A stretch of DNA of 64,000 bases, taken from the NCBI GenBank assembly GCA_026014485.1, contig JAOZIE010000023.1, forward strand, positions 310,001 to 374,000. The letters are read 5' to 3'. Positions within the stretch are counted from its first letter, which is position 1; each line of letters starts with the position of its first letter. The notes beneath the pieces are model-generated. The model searched no databases. It worked only from the letters and a program-made list of their open reading frames with translations, and was not told the origin of the DNA. Positions 7,639 through 15,934 of this stretch are shown in pieces. A program made the translations under genes and the position numbers. This DNA comes from Candidatus Bathyarchaeota archaeon. GTDB taxonomy: Archaea; Thermoproteota; Bathyarchaeia; Bathyarchaeales; Bathycorpusculaceae.

Positions 7639-9173
7639 TTTTTGTTTCCCTGCTTACGGTTTTTCAGTAGGCACTTGTTTATGCCGTTTATCATGGCTTC
7701 CACACTTGCCATAACTATGTCCTCTCGGGCTGCCCTCGCTGACACAACGTTGCCCTTTTCGTCTTCAACTTTGATGACGACTTCAGCAACCGCATTTGAG
7801 CCGCCTGTTATGGCTTCTAACCTGTACTCCTTCAACCTGATTTTCTCTATGCTGTTGGTTAAGCTCTGGATAGACTTCAAAACCGCATCGACGGGGCCAA
7901 CGCCCGTTTCTGCCGCAACGTATTCTTTTCCGTCCAGAACCAGCCTCACCGAAGCAGTCGGAAGCACCTTGACCCCAGTCATCACTGCTAAGTCGCATAA
8001 GTCAATGATTTTCTCTTCGCCTAAGACTTCGCCCATAACTGCACTTGTCAAAGCTATCAGGTCAGCGTCAGTAACCATCTTGCCCTTGTCGCCTAACTCC
8101 TTAACACGTTTAACTATGTCTTTCAACTGGTCCTCAGTCGGGCGGATGCCGATCTCTTCAAGTTCCGCTTTGATGCCCCGGGTACCCGCCAACTTTCCAG
8201 CAACAAGTTTTCGAGTGCGCCCCACCAACTCAGGCTTTATAGGCTCAAAAGTCAGGGGCTTCTCAGCTACACCCCGCGTGTGAATGCCCGACTCATGGGC
8301 AAAGGCGTTCTCGCCGACAATCGCCTTGTTAGCCTGCACTGCCAGCCCCGTCAGCGCCGACACCATACGAGAGGTACTGTAGAGCAGCTTGGTGTTCACC
8401 TTTGTCTTATAGTTGTAGAGCATGTGCAAAGCAACCACCACTTCTTCCAGCGAGGCGTTTCCTGCGCGTTCGCCTAGTCCGTTTATGGTGCAGTGGATTT
8501 GTTGTGCGCCTGCCTCAACGGCTGCCAGCGAGTTGGCGACTGCCATGCCGAAGTCGTCGTGGCAGTGTACGCTTATGGGCACTGAAACTGCTGTTTTGAT
8601 TTCCTGGATTAGTTTGGTCATGGTTTTTGGGGTCATGATGCCTACGGTGTCGGGTACGTTTAGTCGGTCCATGCCTGCTTCTTCTGCTGCTTGGCACACC
8701 TGCTTGAGGAATGGTAGTTCGGAGCGTGTGGCGTCCATGGGGGAGAATTCGCAGGTTAAGCCGTGTTTCTTCACGTAGGCTACGGAGTCAACAGCGGCAT
8801 CTAATACTTGTTGGGGGGTCATGCCGATGGCGTGTTTCATCTGTACGGGGGAGGTGGGTATGAATACGTGTATGGCGTCTACGTTGCAGTCTATGGCTGC
8901 TTCTATGTCGGGTTTGTTGGCTCGGGAGAGTGCGCAGATTTCGGGTTGTAGTTTTTCGGTGGCGATTTGTTTGATGACTTTTTTTTCGCCTTCGGAGGAG
9001 CTTGGGAATCCTGCTTCTATTGTGTCTACGCCTAGTTGGCTTAGTTGGTTTGCGATTTCTATTTTGTCTTCTATGGTAAGGGACACACCTGGCGACTGTT
9101 CGCCGTCCCTTAAAGTTGTGTCAAAAATACGGATGGTGAAAGGGGGGGTTTTGTTTTTCATGTTTTCATTCAA
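7635..9173 (-). CDS. leuA: 2-isopropylmalate synthase
   Basis: Condenses acetyl-CoA with 2-ketoisovalerate, the first committed step to leucine. The 512-residue protein has the HMGL-like TIM barrel (about 12-280) with IFDTTLRDGEQSPG, the metal site SVHCHDDFGMA and GLGERAGNASLEE, then a linker and the LeuA allosteric dimer domain (about 370-505). The complete regulatory domain suggests leucine feedback. Citramalate synthase is a close relative; operon context with leuC, leuD and leuB favours the leucine enzyme. The TTG start overlaps the leuB stop by four bases. Confidence 0.93.
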   Translation of the reverse strand: MNENMKNKTPPFTIRIFDTTLRDGEQSPGVSLTIEDKIEIANQLSQLGVDTIEAGFPSSSEGEKKVIKQIATEKLQPEICALSRANKPDIEAAIDCNVDAIHVFIPTSPVQMKHAIGMTPQQVLDAAVDSVAYVKKHGLTCEFSPMDATRSELPFLKQVCQAAEEAGMDRLNVPDTVGIMTPKTMTKLIQEIKTAVSVPISVHCHDDFGMAVANSLAAVEAGAQQIHCTINGLGERAGNASLEEVVVALHMLYNYKTKVNTKLLYSTSRMVSALTGLAVQANKAIVGENAFAHESGIHTRGVAEKPLTFEPIKPELVGRTRKLVAGKLAGTRGIKAELEEIGIRPTEDQLKDIVKRVKELGDKGKMVTDADLIALTSAVMGEVLGEEKIIDLCDLAVMTGVKVLPTASVRLVLDGKEYVAAETGVGPVDAVLKSIQSLTNSIEKIRLKEYRLEAITGGSNAVAEVVIKVEDEKGNVVSARAAREDIVMASVEAMINGINKCLLKNRKQGNKK

Positions 9174-10207
9174 CCATCAGCTTTCGCTATGGCATCGGCT
9201 ATGGCTTCTGCCATGCCCAGTGTAGTTTTGTTTCCGCCTAAGTCGGGAACCGTGTTCTTCGCTTTTAGCGTTTCAACTACGGCTTCTTCTATGGCGGATG
9301 CTGCTTTTATGCACATGCCGTCGCCGTATCTTTCACCCAGCCAATCCAGCATCATCTTCGCTGCCAAAATCATAGACAGAGGATTCGCGGTCTGCTTGCC
9401 TGCCCTGTTTGGGGCTGAACCATGGATGGGTTCAAAGAGGGCGAAGGTGTCGCCTATGTTTGCGCCTGGAGCCATGCCTAAGCCGCCGACTAGCTGCGCT
9501 GCCTCGTCACTGAGTATGTCACCGAACATGTTGCAGGTGCAGAGCACATCGAATTCGTTTGGCTCTTTTATTAACCGCATAGACGCCGCATCTACGTATA
9601 ACTCGTTAAAGGTGATGTCGGGATAATTTTTGGCGGCTTCTCGGCAGACGCTGGCGAATAATCCGTCGGTTACGCGCATGACGTTGGCTTTGTGGATGGC
9701 GGTGACTTTCTTTTTGCCGTTGCGCAGTCTTGCCATTTCAAAGGCACGTTTAGCTATGCGTTCACAGGCTCTTCGGGTTATGACTCTGATGCAGATTGTT
9801 ACGTCGTCTGCTAAGGTGTGCTCTAAGCCTTTGTAGACGTCTTCGGTGTTTTCTCGAACAAAGAACATGTCAATGCCTTGCCTTGCTGATTCAGGCGCTG
9901 GGTACGTCTTTATAGGTCGCAGGTTAGCGTACAAATCAAACATCAACCGCAACTTGACAATTACGTCCGCTGCAGTTTCCCCCACTGGTCCCTTAAGGCA
10001 AGCGTGGCTTTCTCTAATTTTCTGAACGCTGTCCTCTGGCAGGGGCACACCGCATTTCTCTTTGCAGTCATCGCCCGCGTCAGCGTAGACCATCTTGAGG
10101 GTTAAGCCGAATTTCTTTTGGGTTGCTTCCAGAATTTTTAAGGTGGCTTCGGTTAGTTCTGGTCCTATGCCGTCGCCTGGGATTAAAGATATTTTGTATT
10201 CAGTCAT
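9170..10207 (-). CDS. leuB: 3-isopropylmalate dehydrogenase
   Basis: NAD-dependent oxidative decarboxylation of 3-isopropylmalate. The 345-residue protein has the beta-decarboxylating dehydrogenase fold with GDGIGPELTE at the N-terminus, FVRENTEDVY, the Lys of AIHKANVMR, the metal-binding Asp region CNMFGDILSDEAA, and EPIHGSAPNRAG near the nucleotide site. Archaeal members of this family also include isocitrate and homoisocitrate dehydrogenases; the position between leuD and leuA decides for leucine. Overlaps both neighbours by four bases, indicating tight translational coupling. Confidence 0.92.
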   Translation of the reverse strand: MTEYKISLIPGDGIGPELTEATLKILEATQKKFGLTLKMVYADAGDDCKEKCGVPLPEDSVQKIRESHACLKGPVGETAADVIVKLRLMFDLYANLRPIKTYPAPESARQGIDMFFVRENTEDVYKGLEHTLADDVTICIRVITRRACERIAKRAFEMARLRNGKKKVTAIHKANVMRVTDGLFASVCREAAKNYPDITFNELYVDAASMRLIKEPNEFDVLCTCNMFGDILSDEAAQLVGGLGMAPGANIGDTFALFEPIHGSAPNRAGKQTANPLSMILAAKMMLDWLGERYGDGMCIKAASAIEEAVVETLKAKNTVPDLGGNKTTLGMAEAIADAIAKADG

Positions 10208-10704
10208 TTCTTGTTCATCTTCTTTCGTAGGTTTTCGATTAATCCTCCATCAGACAGAATCTCCATGATAAACGGCGGAAGCTTGGTTCCCTGTAGCGTC
10301 TGCTTTTTGGTCACGTTCTCTATTTTACCCGCTTCCAAATCCACAGACAGCTCGTCGCCGTCGCTTACAGCGTTAGAGATACCCTTGCATTCTATGACTG
10401 GTAAGCCGATGTTTATGCTGTTGCGGTAGAATATGCGCGCAAACGACTCCGCCAAAACGCACTGTACACCCGCATACTTCAACGCCAATGGCGCTTGTTC
10501 TCTGCTGGAGCCGCAGCCGAAGTTCTTGGCACCTACAACTATGACGCCTTCCGCGGCTTTCTGCGGGAACTCGCTGTCTAAGCCTTCCATGGCATGCTTC
10601 GCCAACTCTTTGGGGTCAATCAGCGACAGCCATTTGCCAGGCAGAATCACGTCTGTGTCGATGTTGTTTCCGAATTTTACGGCTTTTCCATTAACTGCTT
10701 TCAT
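10204..10704 (-). CDS. leuD: 3-isopropylmalate dehydratase, small subunit
   Basis: The swivelling small subunit that partners LeuC to isomerise 2- to 3-isopropylmalate. The 166 residues fit the archaeal family. The substrate-recognition loop NFGCGSSREQAPLAL (about 61-75) and the early NIDTDVILPGKWL are diagnostic. It begins two bases after the leuC stop and overlaps leuB by four bases, in the order leuC-leuD-leuB-leuA. Homoaconitase subunits are similar, but operon context points to leucine. Confidence 0.93.
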   Translation of the reverse strand: MKAVNGKAVKFGNNIDTDVILPGKWLSLIDPKELAKHAMEGLDSEFPQKAAEGVIVVGAKNFGCGSSREQAPLALKYAGVQCVLAESFARIFYRNSINIGLPVIECKGISNAVSDGDELSVDLEAGKIENVTKKQTLQGTKLPPFIMEILSDGGLIENLRKKMNKK

Positions 10705-10706
10705 CT

Positions 10707-11969
10707 TTATACCTCCAGTTTCCTTGGGTCAGTTAACTTACCCGTTAACGCTGAAGCCGCCACAACCGCTGGTGACGCTAAGTACACGCTGGCTTCGGGG
10801 CTGCCCATTCGCCCAATGAAGTTCCTGTTGGATGTGCTGATGCATGTTTCGCCTGAAGCCAGCAAGCCGATGTGTCCACCTAAGCATGGCCCGCAGGTTG
10901 CTCCACACATCAAGGCGCCTGCTTCAGTGAAGACTTCGACTAATCCCTCTTTCAACGCTTGCGCGTAAACCTCTTGGGACGCGGGAATTACTAAGCAGCG
11001 GACGCCTGACTTGACTTTTTTGCCTTTCATGATTTGGGCAGCTACCTGAAGGTCTTCAATTCTGCCGTTAGTGCAAGACCCGACGAATGCCTGATTAACT
11101 TCCACTTCGCCTACCTCGCTGATTGGCTTCACATTATCCACCGAGCTTGGGCAAGCAACTTGAGGCTCTAGCTCAGCGATGTTAACTTCGATGGTTTTTT
11201 CGTATTTTGCTTCTGCATCGCTTCTCCACTCTTCAATAGAAAACTTGTTTGCCACTCTGCCCGTCAGGAATTTACGGGTGGCTTCGTCTGGCTCAACGAC
11301 GCCATTCTTAGCACCCATCTCCACCGCCATGTTACACACCGTCATTCTGCCCGCTATACTCATGTCCCGCATGGTCTGACCCGTGAACTCAACGCTTTTG
11401 TATATAGCACCATCCACGCCGACCTTGCCGATTATGGACAACACAAGGTCTTTTGGGGTGACGTATTTGGGGAATTTCCCTTCTACGTTGAATCTGATGG
11501 TTTCAGGAACCTTCATCCACAGCTTACCCGTGGCAAACACGGCTGCAGCTTCAGTTGACCCTATGCCTGTGGCGAATGCGCCAAAGGCGCCGTAGGTGCA
11601 TGTGTGCGAGTCTGCGCCCACTATCAACTTACCCGGAGAAACGTAGCCTTTCTCAGGCATGACTTGGTGGCATATGCCGCCCTCGCCCACATCGTAGAGG
11701 CGGATAGCCTGTTCCTTGGCGAATTTACGGAGCATCTTGTGCAGTTCCGCCATCTTCACAGACTCAGCCGGAATTTGATGATCCAGAATTATGACTACTT
11801 CTTTGTTGTTCCAAACTTGCGAAACGCCTATCCTCTTGAAGGCTTCTATAGCTAAAGGACCCGTTAAGTCGTGAACCATTATACAGTCCACGTTGGCGTC
11901 GACGATTTCGCCTGGGTGCACAACTGTTTTTCCTGATGCTTTAGCCAGGATTTTTTCGGATATGTTCAT
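10707..11969 (-). CDS. leuC: 3-isopropylmalate dehydratase, large subunit
   Basis: Aconitase-family large subunit, 420 residues, the usual archaeal length. The three Fe-S ligands are visible as VGSCTNGR (about 299) and the pair in CGATCGPCLGG (about 357-363). GADSHTCTYGAFGAFATGIG is the active-site region. It is the first gene of the leucine operon; about 210 bases separate it from ilvH upstream, which may hold its own promoter. The oxygen-sensitive cluster fits an anaerobic host. Confidence 0.95.
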   Translation of the reverse strand: MNISEKILAKASGKTVVHPGEIVDANVDCIMVHDLTGPLAIEAFKRIGVSQVWNNKEVVIILDHQIPAESVKMAELHKMLRKFAKEQAIRLYDVGEGGICHQVMPEKGYVSPGKLIVGADSHTCTYGAFGAFATGIGSTEAAAVFATGKLWMKVPETIRFNVEGKFPKYVTPKDLVLSIIGKVGVDGAIYKSVEFTGQTMRDMSIAGRMTVCNMAVEMGAKNGVVEPDEATRKFLTGRVANKFSIEEWRSDAEAKYEKTIEVNIAELEPQVACPSSVDNVKPISEVGEVEVNQAFVGSCTNGRIEDLQVAAQIMKGKKVKSGVRCLVIPASQEVYAQALKEGLVEVFTEAGALMCGATCGPCLGGHIGLLASGETCISTSNRNFIGRMGSPEASVYLASPAVVAASALTGKLTDPRKLEV

Positions 11970-12179
11970 TTTTCTGCCTCTTTTCGGTTTTCTGGTAATT
12001 TTCGATTACTTTACTTAATTGAGACCCATTTTTGTGTGGCGTGAAGTTAAGTGTTTCTCTGAGCAAGTTCCCGTTGGAATGTTGCACTTGTCTGTCTCAA
12101 TAGGGCTATTTGCCTAATTAGCCGTTGCTACGGCTTGGTTTCTGTAATGAAATAGGAAAGTGAGAGATTTAGGGGCGAA

Positions 12180-12692
12180 TTACTCTTCTAAGCTGACGGC
12201 TCTTGCTCCCCGTGAAAGTGCAGTTATTCCTGTCCGCGCAAGCTCTATTATGCCGAAGGTTCTCATAAGGTTCAGGAACGCATCTATCTTGTCAGGTGTA
12301 CCTGTTATCTCCACCATCAAGCTCTCCGGGGAAACATCGACTACGCGTCCACGGAAAACTTGAACGCAACTGATTATGTCAGATCTTTCTTCGACGCTGG
12401 GAACGTTGACTTTGACGAGCGCCAATTCCCTGGTGACGATGCTGTCGGGTTCCAATTCGGCAACGCCTACCACATCCACCAGCTTGTCAAGTTGCTTAAC
12501 AACTTGGTCAAGAGTTTTTTCGTCTGCGTTGACGGTTATTGTTATGCGGGCTAAGTCTTTGGTTTCGGTGGGTCCAACTGTTATGCTTTCGATGTTAAAG
12601 TTGCGTCTGCGGAATAGGTTGGATACGCTGTGGAGAACACCTGGTTTGTTTTCCACGATTGCTGAAACTACTCTGTTGTGTGTGTGCTCCAT
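12180..12692 (-). CDS. ilvH: Acetolactate synthase, regulatory (small) subunit
   Basis: A 170-residue protein with an N-terminal ACT domain (about 6-80; VSAIVENKPGVLHSVSNLF, RRRNFNIESITVG) and the C-terminal ALS_ss_C domain (about 85-165; LVKVNV, VFRGRVVDVSPESLMVEITG). It binds valine-type effectors and stimulates IlvB in the family. Its ATG directly follows the ilvB stop with no gap, so the two subunits are made from one message. Confidence 0.95.
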   Translation of the reverse strand: MEHTHNRVVSAIVENKPGVLHSVSNLFRRRNFNIESITVGPTETKDLARITITVNADEKTLDQVVKQLDKLVDVVGVAELEPDSIVTRELALVKVNVPSVEERSDIISCVQVFRGRVVDVSPESLMVEITGTPDKIDAFLNLMRTFGIIELARTGITALSRGARAVSLEE

Positions 12693-14399
12693 TTAGTAGT
12701 CGCCTCTTTGTTGAGGTAAGCCGCAGCCAGGCGGCACAAATGGTACCACGTCCTCTTCAGAGCCGATGGGTACATCGATGACTGTGGTGACTTTGCTTTT
12801 AAGTGCTTGTTTTACTGCGTTATGGAATTCTGGGATTGAACCAACACGGAAGCCTTGGGCGCCGAACGCTTCTGCCAGCTTGACAAAGTCTGGGGTCTTT
12901 CCTAAGTGAACTGCCATGTATCTTTTGCCGTAGAGGAGCCTTTGCCATTGAGCTACCATGCCTAACACGGAATTGTTTAGGACGATGACGGTGACTGGAA
13001 TGTTCTCCATTATTGAACACGCCAGTTCCTGCTCGGTCATTATGAAGCTGCCGTCACCAGCAATGTCAACTACTGCTCGGTCGGGGCAAGCTACTTTGGC
13101 GCCTAACGCAGCTGGGAATCCGAAGCCCATGGTTCCTAAGCCTCCTGAACTGATGAAGGTTCTAGGCTTAAGAGCTTGGAAGTACAGGGCTGACCACATT
13201 TGGTTTTGCCCCACTTCGGTGGTGACTATAGCGTTTTCAGGCAGCAGCTTTCTTAATTCTGAAAGCAAAGTTTTCGGCACAACATCTTTTGGGGTGTCTT
13301 GTATGAGGGGGCTGAGTTTCTCTTTTGCCTCTTTCACACGCTTCGCCCACGCCAAGCCCCTGTTCTTTTGCAGTTTCTTGGCTACCGCTGCATAAATTAT
13401 GGATAGAGTTTTTTTAGCGTCGCCTACAATTGCGATGTTGACATCAATGTTTTTGCCGATTTCAGCTGGGTCTATATCGATATGGATTTTCTTTGCTTCT
13501 GCAGCGAAGGTGTTAAGGTTGGCAGTTGCCCTGTCCGAGAATCTTGTTCCCACTGCAAGCAGCACGTCGGCTTCTGAAATCAGCCTGTTTGCAGCTGGAT
13601 TGCCGTGCATGCCTATGCTTCCCAAGGACAAGGGATGAATTTCTGGGAATGCGCCTTTACCCATGAATGTTGTAGCAACAGGTGCCATCAGGAAATCTGA
13701 GAGTTTCACCAGTTCATCGGAGGCGTTTGCGATTATTACTCCGCCGCCTGCCAGTATGATTGGTTTCTCCGCTTTCGATAGCAAATCAACGGCTATGCTG
13801 ATTTGAGCCAAGTCTGGCTGCGTTACTAGATTGTATCCTCTTGCGTCTATTTGGTTTGTGATTTCCACTTCAGCCGTTTCCGCCTGTATATTTTTAGGCA
13901 GGTCGATAAGTACGGGTCCTGGTCTGCCTGTGGTTGCGATGTAGAAGGCGGTGTTAACCATTTTCGGGATTTCAGTTACCGCCCGAGGTTGGCAATTAAA
14001 TTTTGTTATAGGCGTGGTGATGCCGATTATGTCGGCTTCTTGGAAGGCGTCTCTGCCAATCATGTAGGACGTGTTGGTTCCTGTTGAAGGCACCTGCCCA
14101 GTTAACGCGACAACGGGGCTGCTGTCCATGTAGGCGTTGGCTATACCCGTAACCAGGTTTGTTGCACCTGGACCTGATGTTGCCATGCACACACCTGGCC
14201 TACCCGAAGCTCGCGCATAGCCTTCAGCGGCGTGTGCTGCACATTGTTCGTGCCTTGCGATTATGTGCCGAATGTTTTGGTCTCCACAAAGAGCATCGTA
14301 AACGGGCAGGATAGCGCCTCCTAAAATTCCAAATATCGTGTCTACTTTCTGGTTTTTAAGGGATTGAATTAGGGCTTTTGCACCTGAGGTTTTAGTCAT
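12693..14399 (-). CDS. ilvB: Acetolactate synthase, catalytic (large) subunit
   Basis: Thiamine-diphosphate enzyme of 568 residues making acetolactate or acetohydroxybutyrate, first step of valine, leucine and isoleucine synthesis. All three domains are present: the pyrimidine-binding domain with the catalytic Glu in RHEQCAAHAAEGYARA, the central domain with VGTRFSDRATAN, and the pyrophosphate domain with GDGSFIMTEQELAC and NN. It heads ilvB-ilvH; no ilvC follows, so ketol-acid reductoisomerase must be encoded elsewhere. A second, more divergent TPP enzyme lies at 59033. Confidence 0.95.
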   Translation of the reverse strand: MTKTSGAKALIQSLKNQKVDTIFGILGGAILPVYDALCGDQNIRHIIARHEQCAAHAAEGYARASGRPGVCMATSGPGATNLVTGIANAYMDSSPVVALTGQVPSTGTNTSYMIGRDAFQEADIIGITTPITKFNCQPRAVTEIPKMVNTAFYIATTGRPGPVLIDLPKNIQAETAEVEITNQIDARGYNLVTQPDLAQISIAVDLLSKAEKPIILAGGGVIIANASDELVKLSDFLMAPVATTFMGKGAFPEIHPLSLGSIGMHGNPAANRLISEADVLLAVGTRFSDRATANLNTFAAEAKKIHIDIDPAEIGKNIDVNIAIVGDAKKTLSIIYAAVAKKLQKNRGLAWAKRVKEAKEKLSPLIQDTPKDVVPKTLLSELRKLLPENAIVTTEVGQNQMWSALYFQALKPRTFISSGGLGTMGFGFPAALGAKVACPDRAVVDIAGDGSFIMTEQELACSIMENIPVTVIVLNNSVLGMVAQWQRLLYGKRYMAVHLGKTPDFVKLAEAFGAQGFRVGSIPEFHNAVKQALKSKVTTVIDVPIGSEEDVVPFVPPGCGLPQQRGDY

Positions 14400-14968
14400 T
14401 TTTTGGCACCTTTTTTACAACTAACAAAGTTAGAGATAATTGAAGAAAACTGCGCTGTTGCGGTTGATGAGGAAATCTTGGACGGTGTCCTAGAGGGTTG
14501 CCTGGACAAAACGGCGAACGAATACTGCACAGAGGTGGCGATCCCTCACGTTCTTTCCTCCAAGGAATATACTTTCCGTAATCATCACGGATGGAAATAA
14601 AAAGATTGCGGTTATTGGCATGTTTGCTTTATACGTTTTCCTCATTGGCTCTCCGAGCAACAACAGTTTTTTCTGTTTCTTTTCCTTCAACATGATTTTG
14701 TGGTACGTTGCTTACTAACACTGTGAACGGTGCCCATTTCATTTTGCATAACTTTCTTGGCTGTTGGTTTTTGTTTCTTTGACGCTGCGGCAGAGTTTCC
14801 TGATTGCAGTTGTCGGTTTTTATGGATGTGTAGACCTCAACTTTTTTATGTACGTGTCATTTCATCTTTGGAAATGTGTTTCAAACGTGAACATGTTTAA
14901 ACACAGTTAAAATTAAAAATAACACATCCAACTCATAGTAGACTTATGCCAAGGAGAAAAGGCGCGTA
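14400..14968. other. Divergent intergenic region upstream of ilvB
   Basis: About 570 bases between ilvB and the zinc-ribbon gene at 14969. It includes a short inverted repeat CTAAC-AAA-GTTAG just before ilvB (14424-14436) that could be an operator, the possible leader peptide at 14490, and A+T-rich promoter-like sequence at about 14880-14930 facing right. No convincing full-length gene. Confidence 0.4.
14490..14549 (-). CDS. Possible 19-residue leader peptide upstream of ilvB
   Basis: In the long space before ilvB a GTG at 14549 follows a strong ribosome binding site (GGAGGAAAG, plus-strand complement at 14553-14561) and opens a 19-residue frame with four valines/leucines near its end (AVFVRRFVQATL), then a stop 90 bases before ilvB. 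A longer in-frame start exists upstream. Leader-peptide control of ilv genes is known in bacteria; it is not established in archaea, so this is a weak call. Confidence 0.2.
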   Translation of the reverse strand: MRDRHLCAVFVRRFVQATL

Positions 14969-15934
14969 GTGGACAAAACGGACTCAGCCGGTAACTTCGA
15001 CGACCCAGACAAAGAGGCTTTGCTTAGCAGATTCTTAAGCGGCGAGATAAAAGTTCTTGAGCCCACCTATAATCCAGAAGTCGGTTATCACTACCCCGAA
15101 GCTGAAGCTATAGTCGGAGATGCTGCCAAGCTGCAGTCTGTCCTTAACAAGCTGGTCAGCGAGAAAGTTCTTGAGGCAAAACTTTTCGACAAAGTAATTT
15201 ACTGCCCTGGATGCGGGTCTGCAGGCATCAACTTCCGTTACTGTTGCCCTTTCTGCAAATCATTCAACATCAAAAAAAGCAGCCTTATCGAGCACGTGAA
15301 ATGTGGCTATTTAGACTTAGAAGAGAACTTCCACAAGGACGGCAAACTTGTCTGCCCCAAATGCCACCAAGAACTCCGCAGATTGGACGCTGACTATCGG
15401 AAAGCGGGGGTTTGGTGCGCCTGCAAAGATTGCGGAAAAAGCTTCGATATACCTGTGCCTGAGCATTATTGTACTCGCTGTCATTCTGTCAGCAATTTTG
15501 AGCAAGCCATAATCAAAGAGGTTTACTCATACACTTTAAGCGAGAAAGCTAAGGAAGACCTTTCTTCTAACCTGTTTTTAGCTGCGCCTCTGCGGGAACT
15601 GCTTCTTCAGCAGGGACTGAGGGTTGAAAGCCCCGCTCAACTCGTTGGCAAGTCAGGAGCAACGCACAACTTCAATCTTGCAGCTTACGCGGATAACCAA
15701 AGCAAAGTGATGGTAATCGACTTGGCTATGTCTACTGACGGCTTGGTTTCAGAGCAGCCTGTTATAGCCTTGTTTGCTAAGATTTTTGATGTTTCACCCG
15801 ACAAGGCTTTTCTTGTGGCTATCCCTCGACTTAACGAAAACGCTAGAAAAATGGCTGAACTCTACAACATAGAGGCAATTGACGCCAGAAACCAAGCTGA
15901 GGCAGTTGCGGCTTTGAAGCAGAAACTTGCTTAA
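14969..15934 (+). CDS. TackOD1-like zinc-ribbon protein
   Basis: A 321-residue protein. After an N-terminal helical segment (1-70), residues 79-175 hold a dense set of Cys pairs: CPGCGS, CCPFC, the HVKCG turn, CPKC, CKDCG and CTRC. This order matches the thaumarchaeal/TACK output domain TackOD1, a zinc-ribbon module found at the end of archaeal signalling proteins. Residues 200-320 form an alpha/beta domain (VMVIDLAMSTDG, AFLVAI) recalling the restriction-endonuclease-like fold. GTG start with AAGGAG at 14951-14956. It converges on the pilus operon, overlapping its last gene by four bases. A link to pilus control is inference. Confidence 0.7.
   Translation: MDKTDSAGNFDDPDKEALLSRFLSGEIKVLEPTYNPEVGYHYPEAEAIVGDAAKLQSVLNKLVSEKVLEAKLFDKVIYCPGCGSAGINFRYCCPFCKSFNIKKSSLIEHVKCGYLDLEENFHKDGKLVCPKCHQELRRLDADYRKAGVWCACKDCGKSFDIPVPEHYCTRCHSVSNFEQAIIKEVYSYTLSEKAKEDLSSNLFLAAPLRELLLQQGLRVESPAQLVGKSGATHNFNLAAYADNQSKVMVIDLAMSTDGLVSEQPVIALFAKIFDVSPDKAFLVAIPRLNENARKMAELYNIEAIDARNQAEAVAALKQKLA

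Noticed and set aside
7027-8283. A 418-codon plus-strand frame
   Set aside because: It lies opposite pheA and leuA, both with clear family motifs, and is a complementary-strand artefact.
8422-9225. Plus-strand frames with signal-like hydrophobic runs
   Set aside because: They are antisense to leuA, and codon-position bias follows the minus strand.
12693-14399. Thiamine or branched-chain riboswitch upstream of ilvB
   Set aside because: No conserved THI-box or other known riboswitch core was seen in the upstream 570 bases.
14946-14968. Seven-codon frame (MPRRKGA) just before the TackOD1-like gene
   Set aside because: It coincides with the AAGGAG ribosome binding site of that gene and is too short to support.
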